From contig DASUFE010000122.1 in assembly GCA_036274675.1 (NCBI GenBank), positions 1 through 64,000 on the forward strand: a DNA stretch of 64,000 bases, read 5' to 3'. The notes under the pieces were generated by a model. It was not told the origin of the DNA, did not search any database, and worked only from the letters and a program-made list of their open reading frames with translations. Shown in pieces: positions 27,265-34,868 of the stretch. Source of the DNA: DASUFE01 sp036274675. GTDB taxonomy: Bacteria > Pseudomonadota > Gammaproteobacteria > HTCC5015. Position 1 is the stretch's first letter; every line of letters begins with the position of its first letter. Position numbers and translations under genes: made by a program.

Positions 27265-27354
27265 TCACTTGTACTTGCATTTTCTCAAGTGACATCCCCG
27301 CGGATTCGTCCGCGAATCTCTTAAGGGTGGACTTCCAGGTCCACCCTTTTTTTT
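27265..27354 (+). terminator. Three-hairpin 3' UTR with terminator, copy 1
   Basis: Three perfect stems in series: TCACTTG/CAAGTGA (27265-27271, 27286-27292), CGCGGA-TTCG-TCCGCG (27299-27314), and GGGTGGAC/GTCCACCC (27325-27332, 27339-27346) followed by eight T. The last is an intrinsic terminator; the first two are extra. The whole block is repeated after the CE4 gene. Confidence 0.9.
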
Positions 27355-27540
27355 ATCCTCTTCCCCGAAAAGGAAACCCCGTGTCGAAACGCGGCCCGAA
27401 TGTTCGGGATCGCTGCTCGACTTCCGGTATTTCAGTTTGGAAATGCGAATTCCAGGACGGGCAATAAAAAAATTTACATTTTTGTTTCCATTTTTTGATG
27501 CGAGCGAACACCCAGCTTGCGTTCCGGCGGAGTTCATTTA

Positions 27541-27561
27541 TATAGTCATATCGACCATAAG
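27541..27561. promoter_or_regulatory. TATAGTC-N5-GACCATA inverted repeat upstream of the CE4 gene
   Basis: TATAGTC (27541-27547) and GACCATA (27553-27559) are inverted copies with one mismatch, about 65 bp before the CE4 start. The half-sites are those seen at 16321-16335, in the opposite order. Confidence 0.4.
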
Positions 27562-27625
27562 TCGTTCTTCGATTCGTTTCGGTTAATCCTTGCTTCGTAT
27601 TTCTTATCCTGAGAGGGGAAATTCA

Positions 27626-28714
27626 ATGAGCCTTGTCAACTTTAAGAAACTTACCGCAACCGGCAGAAGTGCCGTTGCCCTGGCCTGTGTGGCGACACTC
27701 TGCATATCGGCGGCCCAGGCCCAGACCTGTAACGGTTACGTCGGCATTACTTTTGATGACGGCCCTACGGGGGACACCGGCACGCTGGTCAACCTGCTGA
27801 ATCAGAACAACCTCAAGCCGGTGACCTGGTTCAATATCGGCCAGAACGCAGCCGGCAATCCGGGCGCGCTTGCGGGAGAGCGCAGCGTCGGCGAGGTGCA
27901 GAACCACAGCTACACACACCAGCATATGACCAGCTGGAGCACTGCGCAGGTTCAGGACGAACTGAACCGGACCAATCAGGCGATCCAGAATGCTGGCTCT
28001 CCCAGGCCCACGATTTTCCGGCCGCCTTTCGGTGAAACCAACGCCAATATCAATCAGGCGGCGGCCAATCTCGGCCTGCGGGTTGTAACCTGGAACGTCG
28101 ACTCCCAGGACTGGAACGGCGCCAGCACGGCCGCCATCGTGAACGCGAACAATCAGCTGCAGAACGGCCAGGTTATCCTGATGCACGACGGTATTGCGAA
28201 CACCCGCAACGCTATCCCACAGATCGCTTCCAACCTGCGATCCAGGGGCTTGTGCCCGGGCCGTATCGATCCGTCTACCGGCCGTGCGGTTGCGCCCTCA
28301 GGAAGTTCCAGCTCGAGCAGCAGCACCAGCAGCAGTTCTACGTCGAGTACCTCGAGTTCATCGAGCGGTGGCAGCGGCACCAAGAGTTTCACGGTTCGCG
28401 CGCGCGGCACGGCGGGCGGCGAATCGATCAGCCTGCGCGTAAACAACACCAACGTTGCGACCTGGACGCTGAACACCGCCATGACGAACTACACGGCTTC
28501 GACCACCTTGAGCGGCGGTATCACGGTCGCCTTCACCAATGACGGTACCAACCGTGACGTGCAGGTGGATTATATCGTCGTGAATGGCCAAACCCGGCAG
28601 TCCGAAGCCCAGACGGTCAACACGGGCCTCTATGCCAACGGCCGTTGCGGCGGCGGCTCGCTCAGTGAATGGATGCACTGTAACGGTTACATCGGCTACG
28701 GCAATACGCCGTAA
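27626..28714 (+). CDS. Secreted CE4 polysaccharide deacetylase with polyserine linker and CBM60-type module
   Basis: 362 residues from the ATG at 27626, with GAGAGGGG upstream. Signal peptide to about Ala32. The NodB/CE4 domain (about 35-222) shows all motifs: TFDDGP (Asp44/Asp45), NHSYTHQHMTSW with the metal-binding HxxxH, RPPFGETN, NVDSQDWNG and VILMHDG. CE4 members deacetylate chitin, peptidoglycan or acetyl-xylan. Between GH11 xylanases and with the same binding module, acetyl-xylan is the best guess. A Ser/Thr linker (about 230-250) and a CBM60-like module (VRARGTAGGESISLRVNNTN, CGGGSLSEWMHCNGYIGYG) follow. That module is closest to the one in the next gene. Confidence 0.92.
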   Translation: MSLVNFKKLTATGRSAVALACVATLCISAAQAQTCNGYVGITFDDGPTGDTGTLVNLLNQNNLKPVTWFNIGQNAAGNPGALAGERSVGEVQNHSYTHQHMTSWSTAQVQDELNRTNQAIQNAGSPRPTIFRPPFGETNANINQAAANLGLRVVTWNVDSQDWNGASTAAIVNANNQLQNGQVILMHDGIANTRNAIPQIASNLRSRGLCPGRIDPSTGRAVAPSGSSSSSSSTSSSSTSSTSSSSSGGSGTKSFTVRARGTAGGESISLRVNNTNVATWTLNTAMTNYTASTTLSGGITVAFTNDGTNRDVQVDYIVVNGQTRQSEAQTVNTGLYANGRCGGGSLSEWMHCNGYIGYGNTP

Positions 28715-28727
28715 GCGGCACCGGAAT

Positions 28728-28815
28728 TCACTTGTACTTGTAGTTCTCAAGTGACATCCCCGCGGATCTCGGTCCGCGACCTCTTAAGGGTGGACTTCCG
28801 GTCCACCCTTTTTTT
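28728..28815 (+). terminator. Three-hairpin 3' UTR with terminator, copy 2
   Basis: Same order as at 27265: TCACTTG/CAAGTGA (28728-28734, 28748-28754), CGCGGA/TCCGCG (28761-28766, 28773-28778), GGGTGGAC/GTCCACCC (28788-28795, 28801-28808), then seven T. Stems are identical to copy 1, and changes fall mostly in loops and joints. Confidence 0.9.
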
Positions 28816-29079
28816 GCCCCTCATAGGCTTCTGTTTAATTCAAGTTCCGGCTTTTAAGGCGAAATGAGCCTTAAAAATGGAAATTTTTAGACGATTTAGT
28901 TTTTAGTCCATGGAGTAATAACACAGATAAAGAATAAGAGCATAAAAATCTATGTATTTACCCGTGCTCTCACCTTGAACTTATACGTACTTTGACTATA
29001 AGTAATTTCTAGGTGTTAAACACATTTTGACTATAAGCACCCTGTATCCATTTTTAATGTTAGTCGGAGGATTAAATCT
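28816..29079. other. AT-rich leader of the second GH11 gene
   Basis: About 260 bp, clearly richer in A and T than the surroundings. It holds the paired TTTGACTATAAG sites described separately, and GGAGG at about 29066-29070 as a ribosome-binding site. I see no other gene or RNA. Confidence 0.5.
28991..29039 (+). promoter_or_regulatory. Direct repeat TTTGACTATAAG(T/C)A upstream of the second GH11 gene
   Basis: Two copies, 28991-29004 and 29026-29039, are spaced 35 bp start to start and differ at one base in 14. The first also forms an inverted pair with ACTTATA just upstream. The second ends 40 bp before the ATG at 29080. Close relatives occur before the other xylan genes. Confidence 0.5.
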
Positions 29080-30168
29080 ATGAACGGGCAAAGCACACAA
29101 ACAACTGCGCGTTGTTTCGCTAAAGGCCTCGGTTCTTCTGTAGTGACCGGTATTCTGTTGATCGCCATGTCCGCAGGAGCGCAGGCTCAAACCATCACGT
29201 CGAATGCAACGGGTACTAACAACGGGTATTTCTATTCGTTCTGGACCGATTCCCCGGGCACGGCTTCCTTGACTCTGGGATCCGGCGGTAACTACAGCAC
29301 CTCCTGGAACAACACGGGGAATTTTACCGCGGGCAAGGGCTGGGCGACCGGTGGACGCAAGAACGTCACCTTCTCGGGCAGCTTCAACGGCGGTAACAAC
29401 GGGTACCTGGCGGTTTATGGCTGGACGAGAAATCCGCTGATTGAATACTACATCGTTGAAAACTACGGCAGCTGGACCCCGCCGGGCGGCACGTCGATCG
29501 GCACTGTTAACTCCGACGGCGGCACCTATAACATCTATAAGATGCGGCGCACTAATGCTCCCTCCATTGACGGCAACCAGTCGTTTGACCAGTACTGGAG
29601 CGTGCGCACCTCGAAGAGGTCGAGCGGTACGGTAACGACCGGCACCCATTTCGATAAATGGGGCACCTTGTCGATGCCGATGGGCAGCAGCTGGGATTAC
29701 ATGATTGTGGAAACTGAAGGCTATCAGAGCAGCGGTAACTCCAACATCACCGTGGGCGAATCCGCCAGCAGCAGTTCTTCGTCGTCGAGCAGCACCTCGT
29801 CGAGCAGCAGCAGCAGCTCCAGCAGCGGCGGCTCCAAGAGCTTTACGGTACGCGCGCGCGGCACGGTGGGCGGCGAATCGATTACCCTCAGGGTGAATAA
29901 CACCAACGTCGCGACCTGGACGCTGAACACGACCATGACGAACTATACCGCCTCGACCAGCCTGAGCGGCGGCATTACGGTTAACTATACCAATGACGGC
30001 GGCAGCAAAGATGTGCAGGTCGATTACATCATCGTAAACGGCCAGACCCGCCAGTCGGAAAACCAGAGTTATAACACCGGCCTCTACGCCAACGGTAGTT
30101 GCGGCGGCGGTGGCTATAGCGAGTGGATGCATTGCAACGGTGCTATTGGCTACGGCAATACTCCTTAA
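29080..30168 (+). CDS. Secreted GH11 endo-xylanase (second, divergent) with polyserine linker and CBM60-type module
   Basis: 362 residues. Signal peptide ends at about MSAGAQAQ (residue 37). The GH11 domain (about 38-228) has nucleophile Glu122 in NPLIEYYIVEN and acid/base Glu213 in VETEGYQSSGNSN. It lacks the Cys pair of its two neighbours and differs in several loops (GSWTPPGGTS; MPMGSSWDYMIV), so it probably belongs to another GH11 subgroup. After a Ser linker comes a CBM60-like module nearly identical to that of the CE4 enzyme (VRARGTVGGESITLRVNNTN). It cuts xylan outside the cell. Confidence 0.95.
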   Translation: MNGQSTQTTARCFAKGLGSSVVTGILLIAMSAGAQAQTITSNATGTNNGYFYSFWTDSPGTASLTLGSGGNYSTSWNNTGNFTAGKGWATGGRKNVTFSGSFNGGNNGYLAVYGWTRNPLIEYYIVENYGSWTPPGGTSIGTVNSDGGTYNIYKMRRTNAPSIDGNQSFDQYWSVRTSKRSSGTVTTGTHFDKWGTLSMPMGSSWDYMIVETEGYQSSGNSNITVGESASSSSSSSSSTSSSSSSSSSSGGSKSFTVRARGTVGGESITLRVNNTNVATWTLNTTMTNYTASTSLSGGITVNYTNDGGSKDVQVDYIIVNGQTRQSENQSYNTGLYANGSCGGGGYSEWMHCNGAIGYGNTP

Positions 30169-30177
30169 GAACAGGAA

Positions 30178-30277
30178 ACGATCAGTGCCTTTCCCCCGGG
30201 CACTGATCGTCGAACAACCTCCATTGTTCGAAAGGCGACCAAACTGCCCGGCCTGAACAGCCGGGCAGTTTCTTTTT
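30178..30277 (+). terminator. Three-hairpin 3' UTR of different sequence after the second GH11 gene
   Basis: ACGATCAGTGCC/GGCACTGATCGT (30178-30189, 30199-30210), CGAACAA/TTGTTCG (30211-30217, 30224-30230), then AAACTGCCCGGC/GCCGGGCAGTTT (30241-30252, 30260-30271) followed by CTTTTTC. The last is a terminator. The layout matches copies 1 and 2 although the sequence does not. Confidence 0.88.
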
Positions 30278-30482
30278 CAACACTGTCAATTTTCCAACAG
30301 TCGCCCTGAACGCCAAGGAGCTGATTTTTCAAGAGCTTGCAAACATATGGCTTGGCAGATTTATTGCTCGAGCAGGGATAGTGCAAAGGGTTATGGCCCC
30401 TCCAGGAAAAAAGCGTGGAGTTTCAGTAGACGCTTTTCTTCCAAGGGCGAAGGTTTTTAGATCGATTCAGAGGAGTACGCAT

Positions 30483-31520
30483 ATGAGTAACTTAAAATCC
30501 ATGCAAACAATTGCAGCTGGGGTGACCGGGCTGCTGTTGATTGCCGTGTCGGCGGGAGTACAGGCTCAGCAACTCTGCAGCAATATAACCGGAACTCAGA
30601 ACGGTTTTTATTATACGTTCTGGAAAGATTCCGGAGATGCCTGTATGACGCTGGGATCAGCTGGCAACTATAGTTCATCGTGGACCAATAAGACCAACAA
30701 CTGGGTCGGTGGCAAGGGCTGGAAACCGGGTGCGCGCAGAGTCATCAGCTACTCGGGCAGCTACAGCGCGAACGGTACCAGCTATCTCGCGGTCTACGGC
30801 TGGACGAGAAGCCCGCTCATCGAGTATTACATCGTGGAGAACTGGATCAACTACAACCCCAGCCAGGGCGGAACCCCCTTAGGCTCCGTTAACGTTGATG
30901 GCAGTACCTACACCATTTTGCGCACATTGCGTCAACAACAGCCTTCGATTGACGGCACCCAGACATTCTATCAGTACTGGAGTGTCCGCCAGAACAAGAG
31001 AACGAGCGGAACAGTGAATGTGCCAGCGCATTTTGACGCATGGGCCGCTCTGAATCTGAACCTGGGCACCCATGACTACCAGGTTATGGCGACTGAAGGC
31101 TATCAGAGCAGCGGCCAGTCCAACATCACTGTAAGCGAGTCCGGTAGCTCGTCGTCTTCCAGTTCGTCTTCGAGCAGCAGCTCTTCAAGCAGCTCCTCGT
31201 CCTCAAGCAGCAGTTCTTCAAGCAGCTCCAGCTCCAGCAGCACGAGTGGTGGCGGTACTTGTTCAAATACCGTACCGGTAGGCACTACGAATTCGGGTAA
31301 CTTCAACACCACCGGCGCCTATTGTTTCAGGACGCAGATGAGTATTGCCGGCTGGGGCGTCTCGAATTTTACCGGCCGCACCATCTCCGTGACGGTTAAC
31401 GGCGCAGGCACGGCGGTAACCACGGTCGGCGCGGCTCTGCCGGCTAAAGGCGCGACTGACTACTATCACTTCAACAGCAGCGCGGGCAGCTTTAACTATG
31501 CCGCGGTTTACTGGTGGTGA
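30483..31520 (+). CDS. Secreted GH11 endo-xylanase (third) with long polyserine linker and unrecognised C-terminal domain
   Basis: 345 residues from the ATG at 30483, with AGAGGAG about 7 bases upstream. Signal peptide to about VSAGVQAQ. The GH11 domain (about 28-220) has Glu114 in SPLIEYYIVEN and Glu205 in MATEGYQSSGQSN, and is very similar to the first GH11 of the cluster. A linker of about 40 mostly Ser residues follows, longer than in its siblings. The last 85 or so residues (CSNTVPVGTTNSGNFNTTGA, YCFRTQMSIAGWGVSNFTGR, DYYHFNSSAGSFNYAAVYWW) are not CBM60 and match no module I know. They contain two Cys and several aromatics, and are probably a binding domain. The gene ends with its own terminator. 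Confidence 0.93.
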   Translation: MSNLKSMQTIAAGVTGLLLIAVSAGVQAQQLCSNITGTQNGFYYTFWKDSGDACMTLGSAGNYSSSWTNKTNNWVGGKGWKPGARRVISYSGSYSANGTSYLAVYGWTRSPLIEYYIVENWINYNPSQGGTPLGSVNVDGSTYTILRTLRQQQPSIDGTQTFYQYWSVRQNKRTSGTVNVPAHFDAWAALNLNLGTHDYQVMATEGYQSSGQSNITVSESGSSSSSSSSSSSSSSSSSSSSSSSSSSSSSSSSTSGGGTCSNTVPVGTTNSGNFNTTGAYCFRTQMSIAGWGVSNFTGRTISVTVNGAGTAVTTVGAALPAKGATDYYHFNSSAGSFNYAAVYWW

Positions 31521-31542
31521 TAGTCCGCGGTTAAACGTAAAA

Positions 31543-31577
31543 AACTGCCCGGTCTAAAAACCGGGCAGTTCCTTTTT
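31543..31577 (+). terminator. Rho-independent terminator closing the xylan cluster
   Basis: AACTGCCCGG (31543-31552), loop, CCGGGCAGTT (31561-31570), then CCTTTTT. The stem has the same sequence as the final stem after the second GH11 gene (30242-30251, 30261-30270), so the two were probably copied from one another. Confidence 0.9.
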
Positions 31578-31716
31578 ATGGCGAAATATTCTTTAACCCG
31601 CGGCACTGTCGAAAATCAAAACGAGGGCGGCGGTTTCGATGGGCGACAATTATGATGCAGATGGTGATGCTTCGGACAGGGACACCCGGGAAACCATCCC
31701 GCCTGAAATGGTTGAA

Positions 31717-33633
31717 CTAACTATCCGCCTTTTCCAGCAATAGCAACTGCCCGGCTAACAGTCTGCTCCAGAAGCGCTCCCGCAGGCCGCGGGGCTTATG
31801 CAGATGCATTCTTTCCAGGTAAGGCTGCAACCGTTCGGGAATACGGGTTAATAATGCGGCGCGAGCGAAACTCTTCAGCAGGGCTGGCTTGTCTCTCGAC
31901 AAACTTTTCAGGTTTTTGAGAGCGGGCAGCAGCTTGCGTTCGACATCCGTAAAGTCGGTGCCGAGAGGATATTCGGGGAAGTGGCGGCGCATTCCCGAAA
32001 GCGCCCGTCCGATGGCTTCCGGATAATTGTTGCGAAAGGGCGAAGGCAGCGCATAATCCCGCCTCAGCTTGCCGGCCCGTTGCGCGGTATCGAGCAGGCG
32101 CTGCTGAAAGCGGCTGTCCGTGATTTTCAAAAGTTCGATAATGCTCTGTTCGTCGGTCTTGCCGCGCAGGTCCGCAATGCCATACTCCGTGATTACAATG
32201 TCGCGCAGATGGCGTGGAATCGTAATATGACCGTAATTCCAGACAATATTGGATTCCAGCGTGGAGCCTTGCCCGCGCGTGCTCCGGATTGTCAAAACCG
32301 ACCGTGCATCCGGCAAGGCATGGGCCATGGCGACGAAGTTATATTGTCCGCCTACGCCGCTGATAACCTGGCCGTTATCAAGGGTGTCGGAAACGATGCC
32401 GCCGGTCAGGGTTGCTTTCAGTCCCGAGTTGATGAAACGCGCCTGCACGCGCTGCGCACGCTTTAGCGCATAATCGTCGCCATATAATTCGTTGGTGAAA
32501 CTGACCGGGCACATCCTGATATCCAGGCTGGTTGCCGCGTCCAGTGCGCGCAGGGACTGATAGAACCCACGCGAGCCGAGACAGAAGCCGGCGTCGATAA
32601 CGACGCCGCCTTTCGTTTTTTCGGCCGGATGCGAGTAAACCCTGCGCTTGATAATGCCGTTCCGGTACAGAAACCAGAGCCCGTCGCCGAGCATTTCCGT
32701 CAAGCCGTACAGGCCGCTGCTGAATACCTCGCTGCCGCCGCAGGATGCGATAACATCTCCGAATTTTTCCATTGCGCCGACAGAGCCCAGCGCTCTCCGG
32801 TATGAGGCGTTGTCCGAATGCCGGAGATTTATACTGTGTGCGACGGCATCGCCGATCTCGCCGATTCCGAGCTGCAGGGTGCCGCCGTCCCTGACCAGGC
32901 AGCTTGCATACAGTCCGATCATATGTTCGACGTTATCGACCGGCATGCTGATGGCATCGAAGGGTTCATAGTCGTAATCCGCCCCGGAGAGGATTGCGTC
33001 GAAAAAACCGGGCTCGAGCCGGGAAGCGGCGCCCATAAAGGGCAGTTGCGAGTTCACCTGTCCGATCACCAGGACCTTGCGGTTCATGTCTGTACGCAAG
33101 GCGGACAACAGGTCCGTTGTAATATCGGGATTGCAGGACAGGCTGTAGCAAAGCTCGCCGCCGATCATGGCTTGCGCCACACTCTGCGCTATTACGTTCA
33201 CCCCGAGCGCCGTCAGGTCGCGCACGACATGCGTGTAGTTCGTGTTCAACATATTGCGCTGAGCCTGCGGCGCGCCGATATAAACGCCTGGCCGCGAGTA
33301 GAATTCCAGGACTTCAATGTTAGGCGGCAGGCGGCCGGCCTTGAGAGCGGTTACGTATTCCAGTTCCGGATGCCGTGCGTAAAGACGTTGCCGGAGAGGC
33401 TCCAGAAAACGTCGCTCCAGGGGATCGGAGCTCTGCGGCGGTTGCAGTGACAGGGCGGTGATAATGGTGAGGTGCAAATTGCGGTCGGCGCAGGCACGGC
33501 GGAATAATGCGTTCACCAGCTGGACCGGTTTGCCGATGCCGAGTGGAAGGCCGAGCACGATTCGGCCGTCGGTTTCGTCTATGATGGACGCCGCGCAGCT
33601 GTCGGCATCGTTGAAATAGACGGGTTTCAGCAT
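31717..33633 (-). CDS. Acetyl-CoA hydrolase/transferase family protein
   Basis: 638 residues of the class I CoA-transferase type. An N-terminal domain begins RIVLGLPLGIGKPVQLVNAL. The C-terminal acetyl-CoA hydrolase/transferase domain has GVGGQYNFVAMAHALPDARS, STRGQGSTLESNIVW and DIVITEYGIADLRGKTDEQS. It should move CoA between acetyl-CoA and other carboxylates or hydrolyse acyl-CoA in the cytoplasm. It is longer than the roughly 500-residue members, mostly through an insertion between the halves and a C-terminal helical tail. It lies downstream of the xylan cluster on the opposite strand, with no obvious operon partner. Exact substrate is unknown. Confidence 0.88.
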   Translation of the reverse strand: MLKPVYFNDADSCAASIIDETDGRIVLGLPLGIGKPVQLVNALFRRACADRNLHLTIITALSLQPPQSSDPLERRFLEPLRQRLYARHPELEYVTALKAGRLPPNIEVLEFYSRPGVYIGAPQAQRNMLNTNYTHVVRDLTALGVNVIAQSVAQAMIGGELCYSLSCNPDITTDLLSALRTDMNRKVLVIGQVNSQLPFMGAASRLEPGFFDAILSGADYDYEPFDAISMPVDNVEHMIGLYASCLVRDGGTLQLGIGEIGDAVAHSINLRHSDNASYRRALGSVGAMEKFGDVIASCGGSEVFSSGLYGLTEMLGDGLWFLYRNGIIKRRVYSHPAEKTKGGVVIDAGFCLGSRGFYQSLRALDAATSLDIRMCPVSFTNELYGDDYALKRAQRVQARFINSGLKATLTGGIVSDTLDNGQVISGVGGQYNFVAMAHALPDARSVLTIRSTRGQGSTLESNIVWNYGHITIPRHLRDIVITEYGIADLRGKTDEQSIIELLKITDSRFQQRLLDTAQRAGKLRRDYALPSPFRNNYPEAIGRALSGMRRHFPEYPLGTDFTDVERKLLPALKNLKSLSRDKPALLKSFARAALLTRIPERLQPYLERMHLHKPRGLRERFWSRLLAGQLLLLEKADS

Positions 33634-33696
33634 TTCATCTTTTACGCGCGGCGCCGGCGGAGATGCTTAGCGAAAATTCAAGAAGTGCGAATTCCA

Positions 33697-33719
33697 CACC
33701 CCTTTCAGTGAAAGGGGTG
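33697..33719. other. Hairpin downstream of the small basic protein gene
   Basis: CACCCCTTT (33697-33705) and AAAGGGGTG (33711-33719) form a perfect 9-bp stem with a 5-base loop, 16 bp after the minus-strand stop at 33735. No clear U-tract follows, so it is at best a weak terminator. Confidence 0.45.
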
Positions 33720-33734
33720 CGCCAGGTATTGAAG

Positions 33735-33833
33735 TCAACCGGAAGCCTTGCCCCGTTTTAACTGTCTCTTTTCCTTCAGACTGAGTTTGGGTTTTTTCTT
33801 GACTTCCTTCTTCGTATCTTTGGACTTGCTCAT
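33735..33833 (-). CDS. Very small basic protein, 32 residues
   Basis: A minus-strand ATG at 33833 has TAAGGAGA 5-8 bases upstream and opens MSKSKDTKKEVKKKPKLSLK followed by EKRQLKRGKASG and TGA. About half the residues are Lys or Arg. Short Lys-rich proteins beginning MSKSKDTKKE are familiar from pseudomonads and relatives, but no function is known to me. The strong ribosome-binding site and familiar start argue that it is translated. It lies between the divergent DUF488 gene and the acetyl-CoA hydrolase gene. Confidence 0.6.
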   Translation of the reverse strand: MSKSKDTKKEVKKKPKLSLKEKRQLKRGKASG

Positions 33834-33956
33834 CGACGTCTCCTTACGGAAATGGAACCGCGACTATGATAATCCTAAGGATGGTTAAAGCAAATTCCTT
33901 CCCCGTGATTTGCGCGCTGCTCCTCATTCAGACGTCAACGCGACAGGAACGAAATA

Positions 33957-34811
33957 ATGCGTAGCCGGGTCCATAGCACTACTATGCTGTTGGGTCGCCA
34001 GAAACTTCTGCTAGCCATGCTCGATACCCAGGAGGAACGTATCGAGGGCGCCGATTTCCAGAACCTGTTGTTCCTGTACACCCGGGAATTCGAGCAAATT
34101 CCGAGCTACGATTTCGTACCCTGCGCAGAGGGGCGCTTTTCCTTTACCGTGCGCGCGGACGCCGGCCAGCTGTTGAACCGCGGGCTGCTGCTGCGGGAAG
34201 GCGCAGAGTGGGTCGCGGCCAAAAGGGGGCGTGAGCTTGCGCGAGCGCTATCCGGGCTTGCCCATCGGACCGCGTATTTCAACGAGTGCTACCGCGATCT
34301 GCGAGGGGCGGCCCTGGTTCGCAAAGTGCTGGCCTATGCCGGCGACGAGTCCGCGGCGCGACGTATGACTCCGCCCGGGCTGTGGACCATCGGCTATGAA
34401 GGCAAATCGCTGGAGCGCTATCTGAACCAGCTGTTGCAGGCCGGGATCACCCTGCTGTGCGATGTGCGGCGCAGTGCTTTCAGTCGCAAGTACGGTTTTT
34501 CGAAATCCACGCTCAGGGCGGCCTGTGAGTGCATGGGCATTCGTTACGAACATTTGCCCAGCCTCGGTATCGCCTCCGAACGCCGGCGCGCCCTGGCGGG
34601 AGTGCGGGAGCATGAACTTCTTTTCACGGATTACGTACAACGCGATTTGCCGCAGCAGCGTGAATTACTGACGCTGATAGAAAGCTGGGTCAAGGAGGAG
34701 GCGCAGCGGGTGGCATTGACCTGCTTCGAATCCGATCCTTTACAGTGCCATCGCCATTGCGTGGGGGATTTTCTGGCCCGGGAAACCGGTCTGATTCCGG
34801 TACATCTGTAG
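33957..34811 (+). CDS. DUF488 protein with N-terminal helical/winged-helix-like domain
   Basis: 284 residues. The C-terminal half (about 140-284) is DUF488: LWTIGYEGKSLERYLNQLLQ, CDVRRSAFSRKYGFSK, and CFESDPLQCHRHCVGD with the conserved Cys/His group. The N-terminal half (RQKLLLAMLDTQEERIEGAD, FQNLLFLYTREFEQIPSYDF) looks like the winged-helix-type region seen in a subset of DUF488 proteins and in some antitoxin-like families. Function is unknown. It is 57 bp upstream of ku and ligD on the same strand, so it may be co-expressed with the end-joining pair, hinting at a DNA-related role. That link is inference. Confidence 0.82.
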   Translation: MRSRVHSTTMLLGRQKLLLAMLDTQEERIEGADFQNLLFLYTREFEQIPSYDFVPCAEGRFSFTVRADAGQLLNRGLLLREGAEWVAAKRGRELARALSGLAHRTAYFNECYRDLRGAALVRKVLAYAGDESAARRMTPPGLWTIGYEGKSLERYLNQLLQAGITLLCDVRRSAFSRKYGFSKSTLRAACECMGIRYEHLPSLGIASERRRALAGVREHELLFTDYVQRDLPQQRELLTLIESWVKEEAQRVALTCFESDPLQCHRHCVGDFLARETGLIPVHL

Positions 34812-34868
34812 CGGAAAACTTTGTCGCAAGCCTTCCACTCAAAAAAGAATGGATGAGGAGGAAGAATC

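Noticed and set aside
26826..31245. Dense trinucleotide repeats that could suggest a CRISPR or satellite array
   Set aside because: They are in-frame serine codons (AGC, TCT, TCG) of linkers in secreted enzymes, not repeat-spacer units.
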